Origin: Saprospiraceae bacterium
GTDB lineage: Bacteria; Bacteroidota; Bacteroidia; Chitinophagales; Saprospiraceae
Assembly (NCBI GenBank): GCA_020436785.1
Contig: JAGQXC010000001.1
Location: 1-42,427 of the forward strand
Direction: 5' to 3'
DNA: 42,427 nt
The position numbers were made by a program, and so were the translations under genes. Under the pieces are notes generated by a model. That model did no database searches, was not told where the DNA came from, and was given only the letters and a program-made list of their open reading frames with translations. Every line of letters begins with the position of its first letter. The first letter of the stretch is position 1. Below are positions 1 through 7,190 of this stretch, one piece after another.

Positions 1-484
1 GTTGCTTGGCCAGGTCAACCTGTTGTTGCAAGACATCAAGCTGACCCTGAATGTCATCGAGTTGTTTGGCAGGGATGGATTTGCTGGCGACCAGCGGTTC
101 AACACGATTCTTTTCTTTGACCCAGACGGCACGTTGTGCTTCCAATACAGAAACTTGTTTTTCCTGGGCCTGAATCTGTTGCTTGAGTACGGCAACCTGG
201 GGCTGTGCACTCATGGTCTTGATCTGGAGCGCATTGATGGAGGCTTCCAGTTGTGCCTTTTGCAGCTCAAGTCCGGCGCAGTCGACTTGTCCGAGCGTAT
301 CGCCGGCGGAAAGATGCATTCCTTCCTGTAATTGCAAGGTCTTCACCACTCCGGCTACTTGTGCGGCTACGATGATCTCGTCCGTTTCGAATACGCCACT
401 GGCATCGTATCCTACCTGATGAGCAGAACATGCCGACAACAGCCAGATGCCAGCCACCATTCCAAATAAGAGTCCTTTTTTCAT
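1..484 (-). CDS. HlyD-type membrane fusion lipoprotein, 5' part only
   Basis: This is the periplasmic adaptor of a tripartite efflux or export pump, linking an inner-membrane transporter to a TolC channel. The gene runs off the window start, so only about 161 N-terminal residues are present. It begins MKKGLLFG and has a hydrophobic stretch ending in a lipobox (LLSAC, cysteine near residue 20). A biotinyl-lipoyl-like half follows (VAGVVKTLQLQEGMHLSAGD), which is typical of HlyD/RND adaptors, and then a Gln-rich coiled-coil hairpin from about residue 75 to the window edge. It lies 83 bp downstream of the TolC gene and is probably in the same TetR-controlled operon. The TetR, outer-membrane channel and HlyD content resembles E. 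coli cecR-ybhGFSR-like loci, where ABC-2 subunits follow. That the next genes are ABC-2 subunits is inference, because they lie outside the window. Confidence 0.85.
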   Translation of the reverse strand, partial: MKKGLLFGMVAGIWLLSACSAHQVGYDASGVFETDEIIVAAQVAGVVKTLQLQEGMHLSAGDTLGQVDCAGLELQKAQLEASINALQIKTMSAQPQVAVLKQQIQAQEKQVSVLEAQRAVWVKEKNRVEPLVASKSIPAKQLDDIQGQLDVLQQQVDLAKQ

Positions 485-567
485 GCGTTTACCTAGATTT
501 TTTTGCGATAGGACCAGTCATTTGCCCTTCGCTGATTTGATTGATTGTTAATTCAATGTTCGTTTTT

Positions 568-1830
568 TTACAATTTGCCTTTCAGCCAGGCGATGCGTGC
601 TTCCTGCCACTGGGCGCTTACCCTGGCCCGGGTAACCATCTGTTCGGCATTTTGCTCTTCGGTGATCCGGTCCAGCAATTCGCTGTAGGTGACCAGCCCG
701 GCTTCATACCTGCCTTCGTAATCCTTACGGTTGGCCTGCGCGAGCGCCAGCCGCCGGTCCCAGGAATCCCGGGATCGCTCGGCAGCAGCTAATGCATTTT
801 CTTCGCGCTCCACCTGCACATCCTGGCTCCGTTGCCAGGCTTCCTGCTGATCCTGGATTTGTTCGCGTTGCAGTCGTTGTAAGGCCAGGGCGTGTTTTTG
901 ACTTCCGTTGTAAAGTTTGGACAGGTCCCAGGTAATCTTTGCACCTACGATGGCGTAGGGATCAAACTGGTCACTGAGCATGTTTAAACCGGGGCGACCA
1001 TATCCGGCGGTGGCAAATGCACCGATCTGCGGCCGGCTTTGGCGAAGGATGATCGACTCCTGTGCTTTGGTGGCATCGGTTTGGCGATTATACAATTCAA
1101 TCATGGGGTGCGGTGTCTCCCGGGTAGCCACATCGAGGTAATCGCCAAAGACGGTGGTGGTATCGTATTGCTGGCCGGTGAGGACCTCCAGGGCATCCAG
1201 GGCTACCAGGCGCTGTGCCTGCACATCCCGGATGTTTAATTCCAGCTCTTCGGCCTTCATCTGCAGTTGCCGCTGATCGGAAAGACTGGCAATCTGGGCA
1301 TCCACCAGGTCTCCAACCTGTTTGAGCCGTGCCTGGATGGATTTCTGTTGCGTCTGCAGGATCTTCAGTTGGTCCTGTGCCATCCGGATGTTGAAAAATG
1401 TCTGAATGACCTGTTCTTTAATGCCATACAACTGAGTCTCCAGGGTCTGGGATTGCACGGCGGTTTGGGCCCCGATCAAATCTTTTTGGGCCTGGACCAT
1501 TCCCCCGTCCCACAGCATCTGCTGAACATCGGCGGTGATCCGGTACTGATCCTTGGGTACCGATGGAATATCAATGCCGGGAAATTCGAGTGGGACCGAA
1601 GTCACCTGGGATTGCCAGGTGGCTTGTCCACCCAGTTTTAACGAAGGAATCCACAGAGCACTGGCCTGTTGGACCTGGGCATCCTGCATCTCGGGTAATC
1701 GCTGTTGCATCTGGTGGAGGGGATTGGTCTGCTCCGCTTGTTCCAGACAGGAAGTCAGGGTAACCGCCTGGCTCCAGCCGGCAATTGGCCCGGCTGCCAA
1801 AAGAAGAATTGGGATCCAATAATTTCTCAT
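568..1830 (-). CDS. TolC-family outer membrane efflux protein
   Basis: This is the outer-membrane channel of a tripartite export system. The 420-residue protein has a signal peptide (MRNYWIPILLLAAGPIAGWSQA) and two repeats rich in Ala, Gln and Leu that form long helices. Around residues 175-220 it is strongly coiled-coil (LSDQRQLQMKAEELELNIRD), and a second helical hairpin lies near the C-terminus (RYEAGLVTYSELLDRITEEQ). The motif 'Y-E-x-G-L-V-T-Y-S-E-L-L-D' is characteristic of the OEP repeat in TolC/OprM-like proteins. Length agrees with the Bacteroidota members of the family. The start codon lies 15 bp after the stop of the TetR gene and the HlyD adaptor gene follows, so the three are very likely one transcript. 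The exported substrate cannot be read from the sequence. Confidence 0.9.
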   Translation of the reverse strand: MRNYWIPILLLAAGPIAGWSQAVTLTSCLEQAEQTNPLHQMQQRLPEMQDAQVQQASALWIPSLKLGGQATWQSQVTSVPLEFPGIDIPSVPKDQYRITADVQQMLWDGGMVQAQKDLIGAQTAVQSQTLETQLYGIKEQVIQTFFNIRMAQDQLKILQTQQKSIQARLKQVGDLVDAQIASLSDQRQLQMKAEELELNIRDVQAQRLVALDALEVLTGQQYDTTTVFGDYLDVATRETPHPMIELYNRQTDATKAQESIILRQSRPQIGAFATAGYGRPGLNMLSDQFDPYAIVGAKITWDLSKLYNGSQKHALALQRLQREQIQDQQEAWQRSQDVQVEREENALAAAERSRDSWDRRLALAQANRKDYEGRYEAGLVTYSELLDRITEEQNAEQMVTRARVSAQWQEARIAWLKGKL

Positions 1831-1845
1831 ACGAAGGATTTCAGT

Positions 1846-2472
1846 TTATGATGTTTTGAGCGCACTGCGAACAAATGCGATGATTTGTGCTTCCCGCTCG
1901 TTGAGAAAATGTTCATATTGTTTTTCGTTGACTCCCAGCATGTGGATCATCATCGGTTTGGCGATGAAAGAAAAAATACTCATCCCCAGGACATTCATGA
2001 TCAGATGCATGGGTTGAAAGGGTGCGATCCTTCCTTCGGCGATTTCCTTTTGAATTTGCGCGAATAATTTCTTCAGGTCCACCTGCTGATGTTCCGGCAC
2101 CAATTGCCGGGGAAACACTTCCGGTCGCTTGTTTATTTCCGTTATGATAAACAGGGGCAGATAAGGATTAAGTCGCATGTTGGAGATGTACACATGGATG
2201 AATGACTCCAGTTTCTCCGTTATGCTCATCGGCGAAGCGATGATGGCCTTAAAAGATTCCAGCATGGTCTGGAAAGCCTGAGTAAAAATGGTTTGAAACA
2301 GTTTGTCCTTGCTCCGAAAATAATAATGCAGGAGGGCTTTATTCACCCCGGCCTGATCCGCAATATCCTGCATGCGGGCTCCCGCCATCCCCTGCTTAAA
2401 GAAGACTTGCCGGGCTGCCCTGAGAATACGTGTTTCGGTATCAAACTGTTCCTGACTATTTGGTTTATCCAT
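1846..2472 (-). CDS. TetR/AcrR-family transcriptional repressor
   Basis: This is a DNA-binding repressor, probably of the efflux operon it heads. The protein is 208 residues from the chosen ATG (MDKPNSQ). Residues about 12-60 form the TetR HTH: ILRAARQVFFKQG, then MQDIADQAGVNKALLHYYFR, with the diagnostic 'LHYYFRSKDKLF'. The rest is an all-helical ligand-binding domain resembling TetR_C of the YbiH/CecR type. The frame stays open 14 codons further upstream, but that longer form would place the coding region over the palindrome at 2478-2493, so the shorter start is preferred. The gene sits 15 bp from the TolC gene. Autoregulation through the palindrome is inferred from position and symmetry. 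Confidence 0.88.
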   Translation of the reverse strand: MDKPNSQEQFDTETRILRAARQVFFKQGMAGARMQDIADQAGVNKALLHYYFRSKDKLFQTIFTQAFQTMLESFKAIIASPMSITEKLESFIHVYISNMRLNPYLPLFIITEINKRPEVFPRQLVPEHQQVDLKKLFAQIQKEIAEGRIAPFQPMHLIMNVLGMSIFSFIAKPMMIHMLGVNEKQYEHFLNEREAQIIAFVRSALKTS

Positions 2473-2477
2473 ATAGT

Positions 2478-2493
2478 TTAACCATCTGGTTAA
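2478..2493. promoter_or_regulatory. Inverted repeat, likely TetR operator
   Basis: TTAACCA-TC-TGGTTAA is a perfect inverted repeat of 7-bp arms around 2 bp. It begins 6 bp upstream of the preferred ATG of the TetR gene. Size, symmetry and position match autoregulatory TetR operators. It could also serve the divergent gene, although that starts about 270 bp away. Confidence 0.6.
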
Positions 2494-2671
2494 TTGATGC
2501 AATGATACGATCAATAGGTCATATGCGTCATGGGTATTTTTTACATTATATATATTACTAAATTATAATTCATTGAATTTTAAAGTGAGATTGACTGAAT
2601 ATTTCAAGACTTTTACGACAATTAAAATTAATGTTGGTTGCAAAGGCTATCCTCCAACCACAATTTGTTTT

Positions 2672-2685
2672 ATGACCTAGATCAT
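2672..2685. promoter_or_regulatory. FNR/CRP-like palindrome
   Basis: ATGACCTAGATCAT is a 14-bp palindrome with one mismatched pair (C against A at positions 5 and 10), centred on CTAG. The TGA-N6-TCA core resembles sites bound by CRP/FNR-superfamily regulators. It lies 78 bp upstream of the ATG at 2763, and the TetR gene is divergent on the other side. The regulator is inferred only from the motif; a CRP/FNR-type protein is encoded at 36834-37433, but nothing ties the two together. Confidence 0.35.
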
Positions 2686-2762
2686 AGCGTTTACTTACTA
2701 CCATTCTCTTTGGCATCCGCCAACCGGGCTAGTTTAGCAGCATATCCAACGTGGTCCAAATC

Positions 2763-3536
2763 ATGAAAAGCCGACATTACTTTCTGACAGCGACCAGAAT
2801 CATCCCTACATTTTTGCTGGTGATCAGCCTGGTCTTCATTACCCACTCCTTGCCTGCGCAAACCCACCGTTACGGGGCGAGTCTTCCTGGTGCCATTGTC
2901 ACATTACCCTTCGATAATCATTGGTTTATCACGGGTATGACCTTTGGTGCTTCCCGGCATCTGACCATTCCGGACGATGTCGAGCACCTTCATGCCTATA
3001 CAGACATTTTATTGTGGGAAGGTCACCTGGAAGGCGGTCGCCGTGTCAACAACTGGTTGAAAGCCGGCATTGGTGCGACCTTACGCACCTACAATCCCTT
3101 CGAATTGACTGCCCGTCACGAATGGAGAACCTATGTTTTCGGCATTGCCAATCATACCATTCATTCGCTCCCGGTGAGCCACCGGCTCTGGTGGGAAGAA
3201 CGCTGGATCCAGTCTGCGTACCGGTCAAACTACATCTACTCCTACCGTCCGCGTTACCGCATCAATCCGGTCATCCCGATTTCAATCGGCAAAAAACATC
3301 AGCCAGCATATGCTAATGTTTACGTGGAAGGCCTGTGGTCCATAGCCCGTCCGTTCGATCACTTCCTTGGTCAGGAGTACCGGTATTATGCCGGATTGGG
3401 ATACAAATTCACCGACCGGTTCAAAGTGGAATTGGCCGGTGAATTCCGGGACATCTATTGGCAGGGTGACCACACACAATATGGGATTGGCAGGATCACG
3501 CTGATCCATTCATTTGCGATGATTAAAAAAAATTGA
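2763..3536 (+). CDS. Secreted outer-membrane beta-barrel-like protein (DUF2490 type)
   Basis: A 257-residue protein of unknown function. It starts MKSRHYF and has an N-terminal signal peptide (hydrophobic PTFLLVISLVFI, cleavage near SLPAQ). The rest has alternating hydrophobic and aromatic strands, for example FGASRHLTIP, WRTYVFGIANHTI, RYYAGLGYKFTDRFKVELAG and the closing strand YGIGRITLIHSF, which suggests a beta-barrel. The pattern of an E-x-R-W strand followed by Y-R-P-R-Y-R-I recalls DUF2490 outer-membrane proteins; that assignment is from memory of the pattern. An in-frame GTG lies 12 bp upstream, but the ATG at 2763 gives the better signal peptide. The gene stands alone, between an FNR-like palindrome and a terminator hairpin. 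Confidence 0.6.
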   Translation: MKSRHYFLTATRIIPTFLLVISLVFITHSLPAQTHRYGASLPGAIVTLPFDNHWFITGMTFGASRHLTIPDDVEHLHAYTDILLWEGHLEGGRRVNNWLKAGIGATLRTYNPFELTARHEWRTYVFGIANHTIHSLPVSHRLWWEERWIQSAYRSNYIYSYRPRYRINPVIPISIGKKHQPAYANVYVEGLWSIARPFDHFLGQEYRYYAGLGYKFTDRFKVELAGEFRDIYWQGDHTQYGIGRITLIHSFAMIKKN

Positions 3537-3580
3537 AGCGAACCGTGACCTTGAGGTCGTTTGATGGTCATTGGGTTAAT

Positions 3581-3606
3581 GAGACGATGAGTTTTTCGTC
3601 TCTTTT
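3581..3606 (+). terminator. Rho-independent terminator
   Basis: GAGACGA and TCGTCTC form a 7-bp perfect stem with an 8-nt loop, followed directly by TTTT. It lies 45 bp after the stop codon of the beta-barrel gene. Confidence 0.7.
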
Positions 3607-4003
3607 CCTAGAACATCGTGAATACAGTCTATGGAGGCTTGGATGAACGTTCATTCAGGCCTCTTTTGGATTAATCAGCTACTTTTTGAAGCTTTTTTGC
3701 GGTGACCGCTGACCTTTATCCAGTCTTATCCCCGGATGGTCCATGTCCTTGCTGTCCATACAGCCATCGAAATAAACCATCCGGTTTGCGTTTTAACTTA
3801 AAGTCACTTCCGGAGGACTGCCGCACAGGCTGATATTGGGATTCTTGTATCAATAATTTAGCGGTTTTCATGACTGATGGCCGCAAAGCAATCCACCGGG
3901 GTGACTTTTTTTACCTTCTCCTGCCCGCAGATGCCTGCCTACAACTTGGGCTATCGATCGATCGGGTCCGGTATGCTGCTGCAGGAATTTGTATCTTGTT
4001 TGC
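3607..4003. other. Intergenic, no gene seen
   Basis: About 400 bp without a convincing reading frame. It contains a 12-bp perfect palindrome, ATGAACGTTCAT at 3643-3654, of unknown role. A TATCTTGTTTGC stretch immediately before the ATG at 4004 loosely resembles the Bacteroidota -7 promoter element TAnnTTTG. The mod operon promoter probably lies in the second half of this stretch. Confidence 0.4.
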
Positions 4004-4462
4004 ATGAAACCTTTGAAACGCCCATCCACGACATTGGCCGGAATTCAGGTACGTACCATCAACCGGAATGGCCAGGCACTCCAGGACCTGTCCGACCTTT
4101 GGAGAACATTTTATGAAAACCAGGTGCAACAACAAATCACCCACCGTCTGAACGACGACATCTGGGTCGTGTATCATGACTACGTAAGCGATCATCGCGA
4201 TGAATACACCGCCTTCATTGGTTGTCCGGTTGCCGGTCCATCCTTTATACCGGCCGGCCTCGATGCACTCACCGTCGCGGACGGCTTATTCCTGCCGCGG
4301 GCCGTACAAGGACACATGCCCCAGGCACTGATGGCGGAATGGGAGCATATTTGGCAAAATGATGCACAGCTTAACCGCACCTACCACCAGGATTACGAAA
4401 TTCACCCACCGGCACCTGCTGAGGATCTTGCCTGCTGGATCTACCTCTCTGTACATGCGTAA
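4004..4462 (+). CDS. GyrI-like / AraC effector-binding domain protein
   Basis: A 152-residue soluble protein with no DNA-binding domain. Features of the GyrI-like small-molecule-binding fold are visible. These are an early R-T-I-N core strand, LSDLWRTFYE near residue 35, a central VVYHDYVSDH-DEYTAFIGC strand pair near residues 60-75, and a C-terminal DYEIHPPAPAEDLACWIYLS, equivalent to the E-I-Y-x-P strand of the family. Such domains bind ligands in AraC-type regulators and in stand-alone forms. An in-frame TTG lies 15 bp upstream, but the ATG is preferred. The last codons overlap the modA start by 8 bp (ATG inside GTACATGCGTAATGG), so the gene is translationally coupled to molybdate uptake. 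Whether it senses a molybdenum-related ligand is unknown. Confidence 0.7.
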   Translation: MKPLKRPSTTLAGIQVRTINRNGQALQDLSDLWRTFYENQVQQQITHRLNDDIWVVYHDYVSDHRDEYTAFIGCPVAGPSFIPAGLDALTVADGLFLPRAVQGHMPQALMAEWEHIWQNDAQLNRTYHQDYEIHPPAPAEDLACWIYLSVHA

Positions 4463-5249
4463 TGGACGTCTTTTTCCGGCTTGCTTAAGGCAGGGATGGC
4501 CGTTTCTCATCGGCCTCTGGTTCATTTGGAACAGTTGCAATCCCGCCGGAGAACACCCGCTGACCATCGCAGCCGCAGCCAACCTACAACCGGTCATGGA
4601 GCCATTGCGTGATTGGTATGATTCGTTGCATCACCAGGAAATCAAACTCATCTTTAACGCATCCGGGAAGATCACCACTCAAATCGTACATGGAGCACCG
4701 TATGATGTCTTTTTGTCGGCCGACATGCATTACCCGGAGCAACTGACCATCGCTGGTCTGACCACCGCCCCACCCCAAATCTACACAAAAGGCCAGCTGG
4801 TGCTGTGGAGTATGCGCTCCCAGCCTATCCCAAGTCTAAAAGCCCTCACCGATCCTTCTGTCCATCACGTCGCCCTGGCCAATCCCGAAGCCGCCCCGTA
4901 TGGACGTGCGGCTATAGAGGTCATTCGCGGGCTGGGCCTGGAAGACAGCCTGGCACGGAAACTGGTTTATGGAGAAAGTGTTGGTCAGGCCACCCAGTTT
5001 GTGCAAAGTGGCGCGGCCGACCTGGGCTTCACCTCCGGCTCATTTCGCCATGCCCCGTCGATACCGGCTTCCGCTCAATGGCTGGTCATTCCAGACAGCC
5101 TTTATGCACCCATCGAACAGGGAGCGGTGATCATCCGGCACCAAAACCGGATCCACCCCCAGGCTACTGCCTTTATGTCTTTTCTCACGTCACCTCCCTG
5201 TCAGGAAATATTCCGGAAATACGGATATTTACCGGTCGGAAATGAATAG
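4455..5249 (+). CDS. modA: Molybdate ABC transporter substrate-binding protein
   Basis: This is the periplasmic oxyanion-binding component of the ModABC importer. From the ATG that overlaps the upstream stop it is 264 residues. It has a hydrophobic leader ending NSC, so it is probably a membrane-anchored lipoprotein although the lipobox is atypical. Family signatures are present: LTIAAAANLQPVMEPL at the mature N-terminus, IFNASGKITTQI (the N-x-S-G oxyanion loop), GAPYDVFLSADMHYPEQL, and then YTKGQLVLWS, ALANPEAAPYGRAA and DLGFTSGS. The frame is open further upstream, but that region is coding in the other gene. It is followed by an 8-bp overlap with the TOBE gene. ModA versus a tungstate-binding protein cannot be settled by eye. 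Confidence 0.9.
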   Translation: MRNGRLFPACLRQGWPFLIGLWFIWNSCNPAGEHPLTIAAAANLQPVMEPLRDWYDSLHHQEIKLIFNASGKITTQIVHGAPYDVFLSADMHYPEQLTIAGLTTAPPQIYTKGQLVLWSMRSQPIPSLKALTDPSVHHVALANPEAAPYGRAAIEVIRGLGLEDSLARKLVYGESVGQATQFVQSGAADLGFTSGSFRHAPSIPASAQWLVIPDSLYAPIEQGAVIIRHQNRIHPQATAFMSFLTSPPCQEIFRKYGYLPVGNE

Positions 5250-5640
5250 ATTAAAAGGAACCATCATCGATTTCCGGGAGGAAGAACATTTATTGCAAGT
5301 GCAAATTGCCTTGCCGGACGCGTCCTGGCAGGTGCTCCTGATCGACAGCGCCTCGGCCAGGAAAAACCTTCGTCCGGGGGAAGAAATGGTCCTCCTTTTT
5401 AAGGAAACTTCCCTGATCCTTGGGCAGCCTGCCTGCCAGGGAATAGGCCTCCAAAACCGGCTGATCTGCCAGGTTCATCATATCACATCCGGTCCGTTGC
5501 TCTCGCGGATAGAGTTGCTTTATCAGGGCAATTACCTGGTAGCTATTATTCCCACCGGTGTTCTGACCCAATTTGATTGCCGGGTGGGCGAACCCGTGAG
5601 TGCCTGGGTCCGGGCCAATGAATTAATCCTGGAGAATTAA
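5242..5640 (+). CDS. Stand-alone di-TOBE (Mop-like) protein
   Basis: A 132-residue protein made of two tandem TOBE/Mop-like halves. The first is about residues 1-65 (LKGTIIDFREEEHLLQVQIA, then LRPGEEMVLLFKETSLIL). The second is about residues 70-130 (NRLICQVHHITSGPLLSRIE, then VGEPVSAWVRANELIL). Each half has the small beta-barrel pattern that binds molybdate or tungstate at subunit interfaces in ModE, ModC and Mop proteins. It overlaps modA by 8 bp and shares a TAATG junction with modB, so its product is made together with the transporter. It may act as a cytoplasmic molybdate store or sensor. Insertion of a separate TOBE gene between modA and modB is noteworthy. Binding is inferred. Confidence 0.75.
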   Translation: MNRLKGTIIDFREEEHLLQVQIALPDASWQVLLIDSASARKNLRPGEEMVLLFKETSLILGQPACQGIGLQNRLICQVHHITSGPLLSRIELLYQGNYLVAIIPTGVLTQFDCRVGEPVSAWVRANELILEN

Positions 5641-6308
5641 TGGACTGGCAACCACTCATATTGTCTCTGGAACTAGCCACCATTACGACGGTCGTGTTGC
5701 TTTTGGTCGGTATTCCGCTGGCCTACTGGCTGGCCAACCTAAAGCGATGGAAACCTTTCTGGGAAACCCTGATCAGCATGCCGCTGGTCCTGCCACCAAC
5801 CGTACTCGGATTTTACCTGTTGGTTGCCTTCAGTCCCATGTACTGGTTCGGGTCCTGGCTGGACAAATGGTTTGCCATCCGGCTGGTCTTTTCATTTGCA
5901 GGTCTGGTGATCGCTTCGATGATTTACAGCCTGCCATTTATGGTGCAGCCCATCCAGGCCGCTCTGCAGTCCCTACCCCACTCTCTGACAGAAGCCGGAC
6001 TGACCCTTGGAAAATCCAGGTGGGTGATCCTGCGCAGGATCCTCATCCCCAATATCCGGCCGGCCATCCTTACGGGCACCGTTCTCAGTTTCGCCCACAC
6101 CATTGGCGAGTTCGGCGTAATCCTGATGATTGGGGGCAACATCCCGGGCCGGACCAGAGTAGCTTCCGTGGCTATCTTTGAGGCCGTAGAAACCCTGAAT
6201 TACCGCGCCGCCAATGGCTACGCGCTGGTCCTGCTGGTCATCACCTTCCTGATCGTCTGGATGGTTTACTGGATCAACGGGCGGAGCATAAACACCTGGA
6301 ACCGATGA
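5640..6308 (+). CDS. modB: Molybdate ABC transporter permease
   Basis: This is the inner-membrane channel subunit of the molybdate importer. Its 222 residues contain about five membrane spans, beginning with ITTVVLLLVGIPLAYWLA, then PLVLPPTVLGFYLLVAF and LVIASMIYSLPFMVQPI, and ending LVLLVITFLIVWMVYWI. The cytoplasmic EAA loop (LTEAGLTLGKSRWVILRRIL, then PNIRPAILTG) contacts the ATPase. The FAHTIGEFGVILMIGGNIPG motif is diagnostic of ModB/CysT-type permeases. Length fits the family. The start codon overlaps the preceding stop by one base and its stop overlaps modC by four, giving an unbroken translational chain. Confidence 0.93.
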   Translation: MDWQPLILSLELATITTVVLLLVGIPLAYWLANLKRWKPFWETLISMPLVLPPTVLGFYLLVAFSPMYWFGSWLDKWFAIRLVFSFAGLVIASMIYSLPFMVQPIQAALQSLPHSLTEAGLTLGKSRWVILRRILIPNIRPAILTGTVLSFAHTIGEFGVILMIGGNIPGRTRVASVAIFEAVETLNYRAANGYALVLLVITFLIVWMVYWINGRSINTWNR

Positions 6309-7183
6309 TTCGCTGGCATTTCAGGAAAGAATTGCATTCGGCACAGGGGCCTATGCAACTGGATGTCCAGGCGATGGCTGCCACTGGCACCATCACCGGT
6401 TTGTTTGGGCCATCCGGATCGGGCAAGACCTCGATCCTTCGTATGATTGCCGGATTGATGGACCCCGATGAAGGCTACCTGCAAGTCGATGATGCCGTGT
6501 GGTTTGATAGCAAGACCCAGCAACAACGCCTGCCTCAGGATCGTTCGGTGGGGTTCGTATTTCAGGACTATGCGTTGTTTCCCCATTTGCGCGTCCGGGA
6601 AAATTTACACTTTGCACTGCCTAAAGGGGATTCACCACAGATCGTCCATGAACTGATGCAGATGATGGACCTTCATTCGCTGGCTGACCGGTATCCGCGG
6701 CAACTGTCCGGAGGCCAGCAACAACGGGTGGCCCTGGCGCGCGCCATCGTTCGCAAGCCACGCATCCTGCTGCTCGATGAACCATTGGCTGCTTTGGATT
6801 CATCCATGCGCCAGACACTGCAGGATTTTCTGATCCGGTTGAAAGACACCTACACCCTGACCATCATTCTGGTCTCTCATGACCTGCCTGAATTGTTTAA
6901 GCTTGCTCAACAAGTGTGTGTTGTTGAGCAGGGTCAAATCTCCCGGCATGGTACTCCGGCCGAACTTTTCGCCGCCGAAGCAGTGAGTGGTCGCTACCGG
7001 GCCCAGGGCACCATTGTTCAGATCCGGGCCAATGGAGTTCTTTTTCTGGTAGATGTACTGGTAGGATCCGAAGTCGTCAATGTGCTGGCTTCCCGGGAAG
7101 ACCTGGTTGGATTGCAGGTAGGCAGTCCGGTTCTGATCATCTCCAAGGCCTTCAATCCGTTTATTGTCGGAATGAATGTGTAA
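6305..7183 (+). CDS. modC: Molybdate ABC transporter ATP-binding protein
   Basis: This is the ATPase that drives ModB. In its 292 residues Walker A is GPSGSGKTS (35-43), the Q-loop glutamine is near 87 in VFQDYALFPHL, the signature is LSGGQQQ (134-140), Walker B is ILLLDEP (154-160) and the H-loop histidine is about 192 (LVSHDLPEL). After about residue 225 a single TOBE-like domain follows (GTIVQIRANGVLFLVDVLVG). This makes it shorter than ModC proteins that carry a di-TOBE tail, which may be compensated by the separate TOBE protein of the same operon. The ATG overlaps the modB stop (ATGA). It ends 7 bp from the convergent FG-GAP gene with no obvious terminator between them. Confidence 0.93.
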   Translation: MIRWHFRKELHSAQGPMQLDVQAMAATGTITGLFGPSGSGKTSILRMIAGLMDPDEGYLQVDDAVWFDSKTQQQRLPQDRSVGFVFQDYALFPHLRVRENLHFALPKGDSPQIVHELMQMMDLHSLADRYPRQLSGGQQQRVALARAIVRKPRILLLDEPLAALDSSMRQTLQDFLIRLKDTYTLTIILVSHDLPELFKLAQQVCVVEQGQISRHGTPAELFAAEAVSGRYRAQGTIVQIRANGVLFLVDVLVGSEVVNVLASREDLVGLQVGSPVLIISKAFNPFIVGMNV

Positions 7184-7190
7184 GATCCAT

